From contig DURG01000401.1 in NCBI GenBank assembly GCA_012837465.1, positions 1 through 33,831 of the forward strand: a stretch of DNA of 33,831 nt. Reading direction: 5' to 3'. The position numbers and the translations under genes are program-made. Under the pieces are notes generated by a model. The model ran no database searches. It saw only the letters and a list, made by a program, of their open reading frames with translations, and was not told the DNA's origin. This document shows positions 1-9,500 of the stretch, one piece after another. Every line of letters begins with the position of its first letter. The first letter of the stretch is position 1. Source of the DNA: Propionibacterium sp. (GTDB taxonomy: Bacteria; Actinomycetota; Actinomycetes; Propionibacteriales; Propionibacteriaceae).

Positions 1-1316
1 GAACGCTGGCTGCCGCCACGACGCTCGCCGGAATCCCGACGGCTCCGCTCGGCGCGCTCGCGCGCGGCCGGGGCGCCGGGCGCGCGACCCTTCGTGCCCT
101 CGGGGATGTCGAGGTCCGTGTAGAAGTGCGGCGACGACGAGTAGGTCTCCGGGGGATCGGGGAGTTCCAGGTTGAGCTGCTTGTCGATGAGCTTCCAGCG
201 GTGCAGGTCCGACCAGTCGACCAGGGTCACCGCCACGCCGGTGTTGCCGGCCCGGCCGGTGCGGCCGATGCGGTGGACGTAGGTGGCATCAGTGTCGGGG
301 CACTCGTAGTTGATGACGTGGCTGACGTCTGCGATGTCGATGCCCCGCGCCGCGACGTCGGTGGCCACCAAGGCCCTGACGGTGCCGGCGCGGAACTTCT
401 TCAGCGCGCGTTCGCGGGCCTGCTGGTTCAGGTCACCATGGATGGAGGCGGCCGCGAAGCCGCGGTCCACCAGTTCATCGGTGAGGCGCTGGGCGGCGCG
501 CTTGGTGCGACAGAAGACCATCACCTTGCCGGTCTGGCGGCCCTGCAGGATGCGGGCGATCATCTCGGGCTTGTCGAGGTCGTGCGCCTGGTAGACGAAC
601 TGCTCGATGTCCGGCACCGTCATCTGGGCGTCGTGGCCCTCGGCGCGGATGTTGATGGGCTTGTTCAAGGTGGCGCGCGCCAGCGTCAGGATGGGCGCGG
701 GCATCGTGGCCGAGAACAGGAGAGTCTGTCGGTTGCGCGGGGTCTTGCGCAGCAGGCGCTCGATGTCGGGCAGGAAGCCCAGGTCGAGCATCTCGTCGGC
801 CTCGTCGAGGACGAGCACCTGGATGAGGCCCAGGTCCAACGCCCCGCGGTCCGCGAGGTCGAGGAGGCGGCCGGGGGTGCCGACCACGATGTCGACGCCC
901 GTGTCGAGGGTGCCGAGCTGGTCGTCGTAGCCGGTGCCGCCGTAGATGGTCAGCACTCGCATCTTGAGGTGCTTGCCGGCCATGTCCATGTCGCGGCCCA
1001 CCTGGAGCGCGAGCTCACGGGTGGGGCACACGACGAGGGCGCGCGGCTTGCCGTGGGTGGGCTTCTCGCCGTCGGACAGCGTCACCATGCGGTGCAGCAG
1101 GCTGACGCCGAAGGCCAGCGTCTTGCCGGTGCCGGTGCGGGCCTGGCCGATGACGTCGCTGCCCTGGAGGGCCAGCGGAATGGCGAGGGTCTGGATGGCG
1201 AAGGGGTGCACGATGCCGTGCTCAGCCAACGCGGAGGTGATTGATTCGTGGATGCCGAGGTCAGCGAACGTGTCGCTGCCTGCAATGTCGTTGTCGCTCA
1301 GGGTTCTGACCTTCAT
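1..1316 (-). CDS. DEAD-box ATP-dependent RNA helicase (3' end outside window)
   Basis: Remodels RNA duplexes with ATP, probably in RNA decay or ribosome assembly. The 438 codons seen carry the complete RecA-like pair: Q motif PFAIQ (residues 38-42), Walker A ARTGTGKT (59-66), PTRELA (98-103), TPGR (147-150), DEAD (171-174), SAT (202-204), then FCRTK, ARGID and HRIGRTGR in the second domain. The visible C-terminus turns Arg/Gly/Glu-rich, as in RhlE/DeaD-type tails, and runs off the left edge. The ATG at 1316 gives MKVRTLSDND; I see no good Shine-Dalgarno sequence before it. DUF3107 lies 83 bp upstream on the same strand, an arrangement also recalled from mycobacteria (RhlE next to DUF3107). 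Family is certain; the sub-family name is not. Confidence 0.95.
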   Translation of the reverse strand, partial: MKVRTLSDNDIAGSDTFADLGIHESITSALAEHGIVHPFAIQTLAIPLALQGSDVIGQARTGTGKTLAFGVSLLHRMVTLSDGEKPTHGKPRALVVCPTRELALQVGRDMDMAGKHLKMRVLTIYGGTGYDDQLGTLDTGVDIVVGTPGRLLDLADRGALDLGLIQVLVLDEADEMLDLGFLPDIERLLRKTPRNRQTLLFSATMPAPILTLARATLNKPINIRAEGHDAQMTVPDIEQFVYQAHDLDKPEMIARILQGRQTGKVMVFCRTKRAAQRLTDELVDRGFAAASIHGDLNQQARERALKKFRAGTVRALVATDVAARGIDIADVSHVINYECPDTDATYVHRIGRTGRAGNTGVAVTLVDWSDLHRWKLIDKQLNLELPDPPETYSSSPHFYTDLDIPEGTKGRAPGAPAARERAERSRRDSGERRGGSQR

Positions 1317-1399
1317 GCAATGAACTCACGGCGCGATTGGCGCAACCGGAGGCGGGCAGAGTGCGCCCGCGAAGGCCCACTCTACCGCAGGGTGGCGGT

Positions 1400-1624
1400 T
1401 CAGACCGCGCCGAAGCCGACGGCTCGGGTGCTGGTGCTGCCGATGTCCACGTAACCGACGCGGCCGGCAGGGATGATGACGCGGCGGCCCTTCTCGTCGG
1501 AGAGTTCGAAGAGGCCGGAACCCTCGACGGCCTGGCGCAGGGCGTCGACGACCTCATCGGGGCTGGACTGGGTGTCGATGGTGACTTCGCGTGCGACGTC
1601 GGTGATGCCGATCTTTACTTCCAT
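1400..1624 (-). CDS. DUF3107 domain-containing protein
   Basis: A 74-residue protein of a conserved actinobacterial family with no established function known to me. It begins MEVKIGITDVAREV and ends with IPAGRVGYVDIGSTSTRAVG, both typical of DUF3107. The start at 1624 is preferred over the ATG 18 bases upstream (1642) because the family begins at MEVKIGI; no strong Shine-Dalgarno sequence is visible for either. It has no signal peptide, membrane segment or cysteine pair. It lies between the PP2C gene (36 bp upstream) and the helicase (83 bp downstream) on the same strand. A 6-bp GC hairpin (1352-1370) follows its stop, but without a T-tract it is not a convincing terminator. Confidence 0.85.
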   Translation of the reverse strand: MEVKIGITDVAREVTIDTQSSPDEVVDALRQAVEGSGLFELSDEKGRRVIIPAGRVGYVDIGSTSTRAVGFGAV

Positions 1625-1660
1625 GGGCCCAACTCTAGCCACGCGGCCAAGGCCGGTGCG

Positions 1661-2458
1661 TCACTGTTCGATGCGCGCCACGACGACGGTGATGTTGTCC
1701 TTGCCGCCCCGGTCGTTGGCCCACCCGACGAGCGACTCAGCCAGTGCGGCAGGATCCGGATTTCGGCGCAGCTGGTCCTGGAACACGTCCGACATGGCTT
1801 CCGGGCCGCTGGCGTAGTTCCACAGGCCGTCGCTGCACAGGAGCAGCCAGCCGTTGCCCTCGGGTTGGAGGGTGACCACCGACGGCGTGACGTTGGTGGC
1901 CTGGCGGCCCAGCCACTTGGTGATGGCGTGGGCCTGGCTGGACTGTTCAGCCTCGTCCCTGGGCATGCCGAGCATCATGCGGGCCTGGGCCATGGAGTCA
2001 TCGGTGGAGAGAAGGACGCAGGAACGGTCGTCGCCCAGCCAGTAGGCGCGCGAGTCGCCCACGTTGCCGATCGTGATCAGCCCGGGCTGGACGAGGGCGG
2101 TGATCAGCGTGCAGGCCGAGGGCTCCTCGGCCGCGGCGAGCACCTCGTCGTTGGCGCTGGCGAAGGCCTGCACGAAGGCGACGTTCGTGGCCACGCCGGC
2201 CTCGACCTGCTCGACGAGTTGCTGGACGGCCACCTCCGCGGCGACCAGCGAGGCCAGTTCGGAGCCCTCCGCGGTGGTCACCCCGTCGGCGACGGCGAGG
2301 ACTGCCTCCCGCTGGGGTTCACCACGCACGGCGAGGCACAGCGCGTCCTGGTTCGTCTGGTGGCGCTGGCCCGTGTCGCTGCACGCGGCAACCCACGGCG
2401 CCGGCACGCGCACGTAGTGGGCGCGCTCGGAGCTGGGGCTGTGGGACTCCTGGGTCAT
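1661..2458 (-). CDS. PP2C-family protein serine/threonine phosphatase
   Basis: A soluble metal-dependent phosphatase of 265 residues, essentially one catalytic PP2C domain. Metal and phosphate motifs are present in order: TNQDA (Asp38), AVADG (Asp58), GNVGDSR, LLCSDGLW and GGKDN near the C-terminus. The usual DGxGG at the second motif reads DGVTT, so the glycine pair is lost while the metal Asp stays; similar DGV variants occur in actinobacterial PP2Cs as I recall. Start 2458 is chosen because AGGATGGAG precedes it; 2467 is an alternative with almost no room for ribosome binding. The LigD-Pol stop lies 13 bp upstream, so the two are probably co-transcribed. No kinase, FHA or transmembrane part is nearby, so its substrate is unknown. 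Confidence 0.88.
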   Translation of the reverse strand: MTQESHSPSSERAHYVRVPAPWVAACSDTGQRHQTNQDALCLAVRGEPQREAVLAVADGVTTAEGSELASLVAAEVAVQQLVEQVEAGVATNVAFVQAFASANDEVLAAAEEPSACTLITALVQPGLITIGNVGDSRAYWLGDDRSCVLLSTDDSMAQARMMLGMPRDEAEQSSQAHAITKWLGRQATNVTPSVVTLQPEGNGWLLLCSDGLWNYASGPEAMSDVFQDQLRRNPDPAALAESLVGWANDRGGKDNITVVVARIEQ

Positions 2459-2471
2459 GGGCTCCATCCTG

Positions 2472-3407
2472 TCAGGTCAACGGGTCCGGAAGTTGCGGGC
2501 TCCCCTCAGTGGGCAGCGTAGCGGCCCAGAGATCCCCGTGCTCCTGCACCCGCTCGAGCATGGCGCTCGGATGCGTCCGGACGGGGGACGTCAACGCTGC
2601 CACCTCGTCCCAGGTCAGAGGCGTGGCCACCGACGGCTGCTCGAGGCCGCGCACCGAATAGGCGTGCACGGTGTTGCGCGCCGCGAGGTTCTGCGCGAAG
2701 TCGACGAAGATCAGGCCCGCCCGGGCATCCTTGGCCATGGTCGCGACGAAGAGCTTGGGATGGGCGCGCGCGAGGTGTTTCGCGAGTGACACCGCGAAGT
2801 CGTAGGCCTTCGACGCAGGGGCGGGCGCGATCGGCACCGTCAACTGGAGGCCCTTGTTGCCGGAACTCTTGCAGTGGGCCTCGAGGCCGAGTTCGGCCAG
2901 GGTCGTCGCCGCGATGATCGCGCCCTTCGCCGAGTCCTCCGTCGTGATCCCGGGGCCGGGATCCAGGTCGACCACGAGCGACGTGGCGCGGGGCTCCTCG
3001 TCGCCCTCGAGGATGATCCCATCAGGGCCGACGGTGGCCTCGGAGGCCCGCCACTGCGGCGTGTGGAGTTCGATGGCGGCGAGGTTGGCGAGCCAGGCGA
3101 GATCCGCCCGCTGCGTGGCGGTGACGTAGCTGACCGTGCCGGCGCTGGTGGCCACGTCGACGGTCTGGACGAACTCCGGCGTGCCGTTGGGCGCGTTCTT
3201 CTCGTAGAAGGATTCCTCGCCAGTGCCGTCCGGGTAGCGGACCCGGGTGATGGGGCGATCTTTCAGGTGGGGGAGCAGGACGTCGGAGATCTCGACGTAA
3301 TAGGAGATCAGCTCACCCTTCGTGAAGCCGCTGGGAAACAACTGCTTGTCGAGGTTGCTCAGGCCCAGCGTGAGGCCGTCGATCTCCGTGGTGATGCGCT
3401 CGCTCAT
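2472..3407 (-). CDS. Stand-alone LigD-type polymerase/primase domain protein
   Basis: An archaeo-eukaryotic-primase-type polymerase (311 residues) of the kind fused in LigD, which fills gaps and adds nucleotides, often ribonucleotides, in non-homologous end joining. VVDLDPG supplies the metal pair Asp147/Asp149, SSGNKGLQL (181-189) is the nucleotide-binding loop, and IFVDFAQN gives the third acidic residue Asp236 and Asn240. There is no ligase or 3'-phosphoesterase domain, so it resembles the free-standing PolD proteins of mycobacteria. AGGAGG lies five bases before the ATG at 3407. PP2C follows immediately and adnA is divergent, its start only about 60 bp away. No Ku gene is in this window, so a role in NHEJ rather than another repair pathway is inference. 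Confidence 0.9.
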   Translation of the reverse strand: MSERITTEIDGLTLGLSNLDKQLFPSGFTKGELISYYVEISDVLLPHLKDRPITRVRYPDGTGEESFYEKNAPNGTPEFVQTVDVATSAGTVSYVTATQRADLAWLANLAAIELHTPQWRASEATVGPDGIILEGDEEPRATSLVVDLDPGPGITTEDSAKGAIIAATTLAELGLEAHCKSSGNKGLQLTVPIAPAPASKAYDFAVSLAKHLARAHPKLFVATMAKDARAGLIFVDFAQNLAARNTVHAYSVRGLEQPSVATPLTWDEVAALTSPVRTHPSAMLERVQEHGDLWAATLPTEGSPQLPDPLT

Positions 3408-3469
3408 CCGAACCTCCTGCGCCCCAGCATTGCAGAGCGCGGATGAAAATGTCGCTGGCAGGTGGTTGC

Positions 3470-6400
3470 ATGGTGCCCATGAGTTTCCGTGTGGTGCCGC
3501 CCCGCCGCGTCGTGCTCCCGACGCCCAGTGCGGAGCAGGCCACCCTCGCAGCCCCGCACGCGGGCGTCTCGGTCGTCTACGGCGGGCCTGGCTCCGGCAA
3601 GACGACGCTCATCGCCGAGGCCGCCGTCGCGCGGGTGGCGGCCGGTAGTTCGCTGGAGCGCCTCGTCGTGCTCGCGCACTCCCGCTCGGCCGCACAGACC
3701 CTCCGGCGCGACATCACCCGACGGCTGGAAAGGGCGCAGACGGAGGCCAACGTCACCACCATCCACGGCCTCGCCCTGGGCCTCCTGCGCCGCTACTGGC
3801 CGCACGAGGACAGCCCCTGGCGGCTGCTGCGCGCACCGGAGCAGGAGGTGCGCATCCGCGAACTGCTCGAGGGGATGGGCCCGGAGGCCTGGCCGGAGGA
3901 GTACCGCGCCGCGGCAGGCACCCGGGCCTTCGCCCGCCAACTCCGCGAGGTGCTGGCCCGGGCTCGGCAACTGTCGCTGGATCCGGAGTCGATCTCGACG
4001 ATGGCGACGGCCTCGGGGGATGACCTGTTCCTCTCCGCCGCGGGCTTCATCGAGGAGTACCTCACCGTGGCGGATTTCGCCGGGACGCTGGACTACGCGG
4101 AACTCGTCTACCGCACCCGCCTCCTACTCACGGAGCAGGCGGTGGCCAACGGTGTGCTCGCCAGCTTCGACGCGGTCCTCGTGGATGACACCCATGAATC
4201 AGACCACGCCCAGACGGGCCTGGTGGGGGACCTGGCCCGCCTGGGCGTCCCCGTGCTCGCAGTGGGGGACCCCCACTCCCGCATCGGCGGCTACCGTGGT
4301 GCGAGCCCCACTGCCATGGCGGACCTTGCGGCACTGCCTGGGGCCAGCGTGGCCCACCTCGGCTCTGGCTTCCGCAACCGAAGCGCGGTGCAGGAGGCCA
4401 TGGACACACTGCGTGCCCGCCTCGACCAACGGCACGCCTCGGGGCCCATGGCGGCCATCCACGACGGTGGCGTCGTGACGGCGTCGGTCTACGACGACGA
4501 ATCGGCCGAACTCGCCCACGTGGCCGCGCAACTGCGAGACGCGGTCACCCACGACGGGCTCGCATGGTCAGACCTGGTGGTCGTGACGCGAGCCGGTCGG
4601 GCGCAGCTCAGCGCGGTGGCCAAGGAACTGGTCCGGCTGGGAGTCCCCGTGGACGTCTCCGGCGATGAGATCGCCCTCGCGGAACAACAGGCGGTCTCCG
4701 TGCTCCTCCTGGCCCTCCAGGTCTGTGCCCGGGGTGGTGCGCCCGAGGCGGACGAGGCACGCCTGCTGCTCTCCTCCCCGTTGTGCGGGCTCGACGGGGT
4801 GGGCCAACGCCGCCTCGGCCGCGCACTGCTGGCACGCCATCGGGCGGAGGGCACCTCCGCCGCGTTGCTGGGCCGTTGCCTGGGGGAGCCGGAACTGCTG
4901 GAGGGCAGCACGGCGCAGGAGGCGGAGCAGGCGCGTGCCCTTGCGAAGCTCCTGGCCGACGGCGCTGCGCTGGTGCAGGCCAATGCGGAGGTGCAGGAGA
5001 TCCTCTGGCACCTCTGGGACGCCACCGGATGGCCCATGCAGTTGCGCGAGCAGGCGCTGCGGGGCTCCCGGCGCGCCAACGCCGACCTCGACGCCATCGT
5101 CGAGCTCTTCGAGCAGGCGTCCCGCGCGGATGACCTGCGAGGTGGCGCGGGCACCACCACCTTCGTCGCGGAACTCGCCGGCCAGGAGATCCCGGCGGAC
5201 ACGGGCCGAGAACTGGACATCAGCGGACGAGGGGTCCGCGTCGTGACGGCGCACCGCACGCGCGGCCTCGAATGGGAACGGGTCTGGGTGATCGGGGTGC
5301 AGGAGGGCCTGTGGCCGCGGCTGACCAGGGCCGGTCTCCTCGTGGATGCCGACAGGCTGGGCCCGGATGGGTTGGCCGAGCCGGGGCAGGGTTCACACCT
5401 CGTCTCCGAGCGCCAACTGTTCCACGTCGCCTGCAGCCGCGCGCGCTCCGCCCTGCACGTCTCGGCCGTGCAGGGCGTTGACGGTGAGGGTGGGCGCCCG
5501 TCGCGCTTCCTCTCGGAGCTTGGCATCTCCGTGGAACGGGTCACCGGCCGCCCCGGCCGGCTCCTGTCGGCGTCTGCCCTGGTGGGGGAGTTGCGCAACG
5601 TCAGCACGGACGAGGCCGCCGCCCCCGGCTTGCGCCGGGCGGCGGCCCTGCGTCTGGCCACGATGGTCGGCGTGCAGACGTCGGACGGGGCCGCCGCGTT
5701 CCCGGGCGCCTCACCCCACACGTGGTGGGGCATGCGCGAGTTGAGCAGCGGCGCGAGGGAGCAGAAGGGGCCCATCCACCTCAACGGCTCGTCGCTGGAG
5801 TTGCTACTCACCTGTCCACGCATGTGGTTCCTGTCGAGAAGGGCGCAGGCGGAGCGGGCCCGTCACTCCCGCGCGTCGGTGGGCGACGTGGTGCACCTGG
5901 TCGCCAAGCACGGCGCCACGGAGGGCCTCTCGGCCGAGGAGATGCACGCCCGCCTCGACGAGGTCTGGGAGCAGATCCCCTTCGAGACCGAATGGCTGTC
6001 GGCCACGGAGCGCTCCGAGATCTTCGCGGCGGTGGAGCGTTTCGCGCAGTACCAGGACACCAACCCCCACGCCTTGCTCGCCGTCGAACAGCCCTTCGAC
6101 GTCTCGCTGGAGGTGGATGGGCAGGAGGTGGTGCTGCGGGGCACCGTCGACAGGCTGGAGCGCACGGCGGACGGGCGGTTGCGGGTCGTGGACCTGAAGA
6201 CGGGCCGGAAGGTGCTGCGGGCGGCTGACGTCGCGGACAACGCACAGTTGGGCGTCTACCAACTGGCCGCCAGCCTCGGTGCGTTCAAGGGCGTGGCGGA
6301 TGGTGCCACCGCAGTGGCGCCGCCTGCGTTGATGTTCCTGCGGGCGGGGGAAGCGCTGCCCACGCTCGTCGAGCAGCCGTCCATCGATGACGCACCCGCC

Positions 6401-6577
6401 TTGGAGGGGGAGGAACTCCAGATCGGCCCCACCTGGGTCCATGACCGCATCGCCCAGGCCGTCGGCATCCTCCAGGAGGGCCGCTTCGAGGCGGTGGAAT
6501 GCAGCGCGTGCCGGTACTGCCAGTTCGCGGATTCCTGCCCAGCCCTCGCCATCCCCGGGAAGGGGCCGCGCAGATGA
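3470..6577 (+). CDS. adnA: AdnA subunit of the AdnAB double-strand-break resection helicase-nuclease
   Basis: Partner of AdnB in the actinobacterial counterpart of RecBCD/AddAB. From 3470 it has 1035 residues: a UvrD-like motor, then a RecB-like nuclease. Walker A GGPGSGKTT (38-46) is intact, but motif II reads VDDTHE (238-243) instead of DExQ, and motif III reads GDPHSRIGGYRGA, so this looks like the weaker motor. The nuclease has VDRLER (Asp894) and VVDLKTG (Asp908, Lys910). Cys782 with Cys1014, Cys1017 and Cys1023 (C-x2-C-x5-C) fits the Fe-S staple known in AddB/AdnA nucleases. Start 3470 has GGCAGG seven bases upstream; 3443 and 3479 are in-frame alternatives. The stop overlaps adnB by 4 bases. 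Confidence 0.92.
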   Translation: MVPMSFRVVPPRRVVLPTPSAEQATLAAPHAGVSVVYGGPGSGKTTLIAEAAVARVAAGSSLERLVVLAHSRSAAQTLRRDITRRLERAQTEANVTTIHGLALGLLRRYWPHEDSPWRLLRAPEQEVRIRELLEGMGPEAWPEEYRAAAGTRAFARQLREVLARARQLSLDPESISTMATASGDDLFLSAAGFIEEYLTVADFAGTLDYAELVYRTRLLLTEQAVANGVLASFDAVLVDDTHESDHAQTGLVGDLARLGVPVLAVGDPHSRIGGYRGASPTAMADLAALPGASVAHLGSGFRNRSAVQEAMDTLRARLDQRHASGPMAAIHDGGVVTASVYDDESAELAHVAAQLRDAVTHDGLAWSDLVVVTRAGRAQLSAVAKELVRLGVPVDVSGDEIALAEQQAVSVLLLALQVCARGGAPEADEARLLLSSPLCGLDGVGQRRLGRALLARHRAEGTSAALLGRCLGEPELLEGSTAQEAEQARALAKLLADGAALVQANAEVQEILWHLWDATGWPMQLREQALRGSRRANADLDAIVELFEQASRADDLRGGAGTTTFVAELAGQEIPADTGRELDISGRGVRVVTAHRTRGLEWERVWVIGVQEGLWPRLTRAGLLVDADRLGPDGLAEPGQGSHLVSERQLFHVACSRARSALHVSAVQGVDGEGGRPSRFLSELGISVERVTGRPGRLLSASALVGELRNVSTDEAAAPGLRRAAALRLATMVGVQTSDGAAAFPGASPHTWWGMRELSSGAREQKGPIHLNGSSLELLLTCPRMWFLSRRAQAERARHSRASVGDVVHLVAKHGATEGLSAEEMHARLDEVWEQIPFETEWLSATERSEIFAAVERFAQYQDTNPHALLAVEQPFDVSLEVDGQEVVLRGTVDRLERTADGRLRVVDLKTGRKVLRAADVADNAQLGVYQLAASLGAFKGVADGATAVAPPALMFLRAGEALPTLVEQPSIDDAPALEGEELQIGPTWVHDRIAQAVGILQEGRFEAVECSACRYCQFADSCPALAIPGKGPRR

Positions 6578-9500
6578 CCCTCCATCCCATCCGCAAGCAG
6601 CTGTTCACCTCGCCCGATCAACTGTCCGATGCGCTGAAGATCCCGTTCTCTGACGAACAGATCGAGTGCATCACGGCGCCGCTGGAGCCGGCCGTGATCA
6701 TCGCCGGCGCGGGCAGCGGCAAGACCACGGTGATGGCGGCCCGCGTCGTCTGGCTGGTCGGCACCGGGCAGGTGAAGCCCGAGGAGGTGCTCGGGCTCAC
6801 GTTCACGCGCAAGGCAGCCGCCGAACTGGCCACCCGGGTCTCGGACGCGCTGGCCAATGCAGGCGTCCTCACCGGCCGCGACGGCGAGGGCGCCGAACTC
6901 GTCATGACCTACGATTCGTTCGCGGCCCGGCTCGTGAGCGAGTTCGGGCTCCGGATCGGCATCGACCGGGATCCGGTGATGATCACGGGCGCCAGCCGCT
7001 TCCGCCTCGCAACCCGGGTGGTTGCGGATGCGCCGGGGCCGTTCCACAGCATCAGCCGGCTCAGCCACCACTCCATCCCGGAGCGGGTGCTGACCCTGGA
7101 CGCGGAGATGGCGTCCCACCTCGTCACCTCGGACGAGGTGCTCGAACATGCCGGCTTCGCAGAGCGCCGCTTCCTGGAGGCCCCGCTCTATCGCGGCAAC
7201 GTGATGCGCGACGTGGCCCGCGCCCTCGACGCGACGGCGGAGCGGCGGGAGCTGGTCGGCCTCGTCAACCGGTACCAGGAGCTGAAGCGCAAGCTCGGCG
7301 TGGTCGAGTTCGCAGACCAGTTGCGCGAGGCCGTGCGCCTGGTCACCCACGTGCCCGAGGTGGGCCGCGAGCTTCGGAGGCGCTTCAAGGTGGTGCTCCT
7401 CGACGAGTACCAGGACACCTCGTCGGCGCAGGCCGAACTGTTGCGGACCCTTTTCACCGGCCCCGTGGATTCCGATGCGATGGGCTTCCCCGTCACCGCG
7501 GTGGGGGACCCCTACCAGGCCATCTACGGCTGGCGCGGGGCCGCGGCCGGAAACATTCTGGAGTTCCCGCACCAGTTCCGCCGCTCCGACGGCGCGCCTG
7601 CCGAGCGACAGACCCTGAGCATCAACCGGCGCAGCGGCCACCGCATCCTCGAGGTCGGCAACCGGCTGGCGGCCGGGCTGCACGCCGCCCCGGGGGAGGA
7701 GGGGGTCTCCCTCGTGGCGCCGGACGACGCGAAGCCAGGTGCGGTCGCTGCGGCGATGTTCGACACCTTCCGCGACGAGGTGGACTGGCTGGCCGAGGCC
7801 GTCATCACGCACCACGAGGCCGGCACCGCCTGGAAGGACCAAGCCGTGCTGGTGCGGCGCAACGCGGCGCTGGCTCCCATCTTCGAGGCGCTGCGCGAGC
7901 GCGACGTGCCCGTCGAGATCGTCGGGCTCGGCGGCCTCCTGGGCCTGCCGGAGGTCGCCCCCGTCGTCGCCACCCTGCGGGTGCTGGACGACGTGACCGC
8001 CAACCCGGAAGTCGCCGCGCTGCTGACGGGGCCCCGGTGGAACTTCGGGCTCGCGGACATGGAGGCGCTCGGGGCACGGGCCCGGCAACTGGCATCGGAG
8101 TCGCGGATCGAGCCACCCGATTCGGATGACCTCGTCCGCGCCGTCACCCAGGCAGACCCCGGAGAGGTCGTCTCGCTGCTCGACGCCGTCGCGGATCCGG
8201 GCGCCGCGGTGCTCAGCGCCGAGGCGCGTCGCAGGCTGGCGCGCTTCCACGCCGAGATCACGGCGCTGCGCCGCCATGTCGCTGAACCGGTCGCAGACCT
8301 GGTCACCCGCGTGATCGGTACGCTCGGGTTGGAGGCCGAACTCATCGCCACGGGGAAGGACACCAGCCAGGTGTCGCGTTTCGTGGCGGAGGTGGCCAGC
8401 TACGTGGACGTGGACGGCGACGGCAGTCTCACGGGCCTGATCGCCTACCTCGATGCGGAGTCTGAACACGGTGAGGGCCTGATGCAGGCGACTCCCAGCG
8501 AGGACGACTCGGTCAAGCTCATGACGGTCCACCGGGCGAAGGGCCTGGAGTGGCACACGGTGTTCCTGCCCAGCCTCGTGGACAAGGTGTTCCCCTCGGA
8601 GTCGCGCTCGGGGGTCTGGCCCCAGCGCGCCGATACGCTGCCTGCGCCCCTGCGCGGCGACGCCGGCTCCATCCCGCAACTGGGCGAGTACACGAAGAAG
8701 GGCATCGAGGCCTACCGGGCCGCCCTGCGTGACGACCACCGCCTGTCCGAGGACAGGCTGGCCTACGTGGCGGCCACGCGCGCCAAGGCACTGCTGCTGG
8801 CCTCGGCCCACACCTGGACGCCGGAGAACATCCGCCCTCGCGCCGAATCGCCGTACTTCGCGGTGATCCGTGAACTCTGCGAGGCGGCCGGCACCTACCT
8901 TGACGCCAGCACCCGGGGGATCGAATCCAACCCCATCCCGGCGGAGCCCGTGCGCGCCGCCTGGCCCGTCGAACTCGACGCCGCGGCGCTGGCGCAGCGC
9001 GCGGCTGCCGCAGACCTCATCGAGCAGGCCCGCGACGTCGTGGCGAACACCCCGGCCGAGCAGGAGCGGTGGGCGTGGCAGTCGGGCGTCGTCGCAGACG
9101 AAGACGCCGCACGCGTCGGGCAGTGGGACGAGAGCATCCAGCACCTCACCGAACTCGCCCAGCGCCGGGGTGGCCGAACCGTCGAACTGCCCGACGGGCT
9201 TTCCGCCACCGCGCTCATGGCGCTGCAGGCGGACCAGGATGCATTCGCCGCGGGGCTGCTCCGCAGGATGCCGAGACGGCCCTCCTCAGCTGCCCGGGTG
9301 GGATCGCGCTTCCACGAGTGGCTGCAGGAGCGGTTCCTGCTGCCCGCCGCGTTGGAGGAGTTGGAGCCCCAGGCGGCCCCGGCGTCGGAGGAACTCACGA
9401 AGCTCATCGACGCGTTCGAGCGGGGCCGGTTCGCCCAGCGCACCCCGCTGGGGGTCGAGGTCCCGTTTCTGATGCGACGCGGACCCCACGTGCTGCGAGG

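Noticed and set aside
1352..1370. GCGGGC/GCCCGC hairpin between DUF3107 and the helicase as a terminator
   Set aside because: 6-bp stem without a T-tract on either strand, and such short GC stems are expected by chance here.
6256..9144. 962-codon open frame opposite adnA/adnB
   Set aside because: It runs antisense to adnB, whose helicase and nuclease motifs are complete, and shows only Arg/Gly/His-rich sequence.
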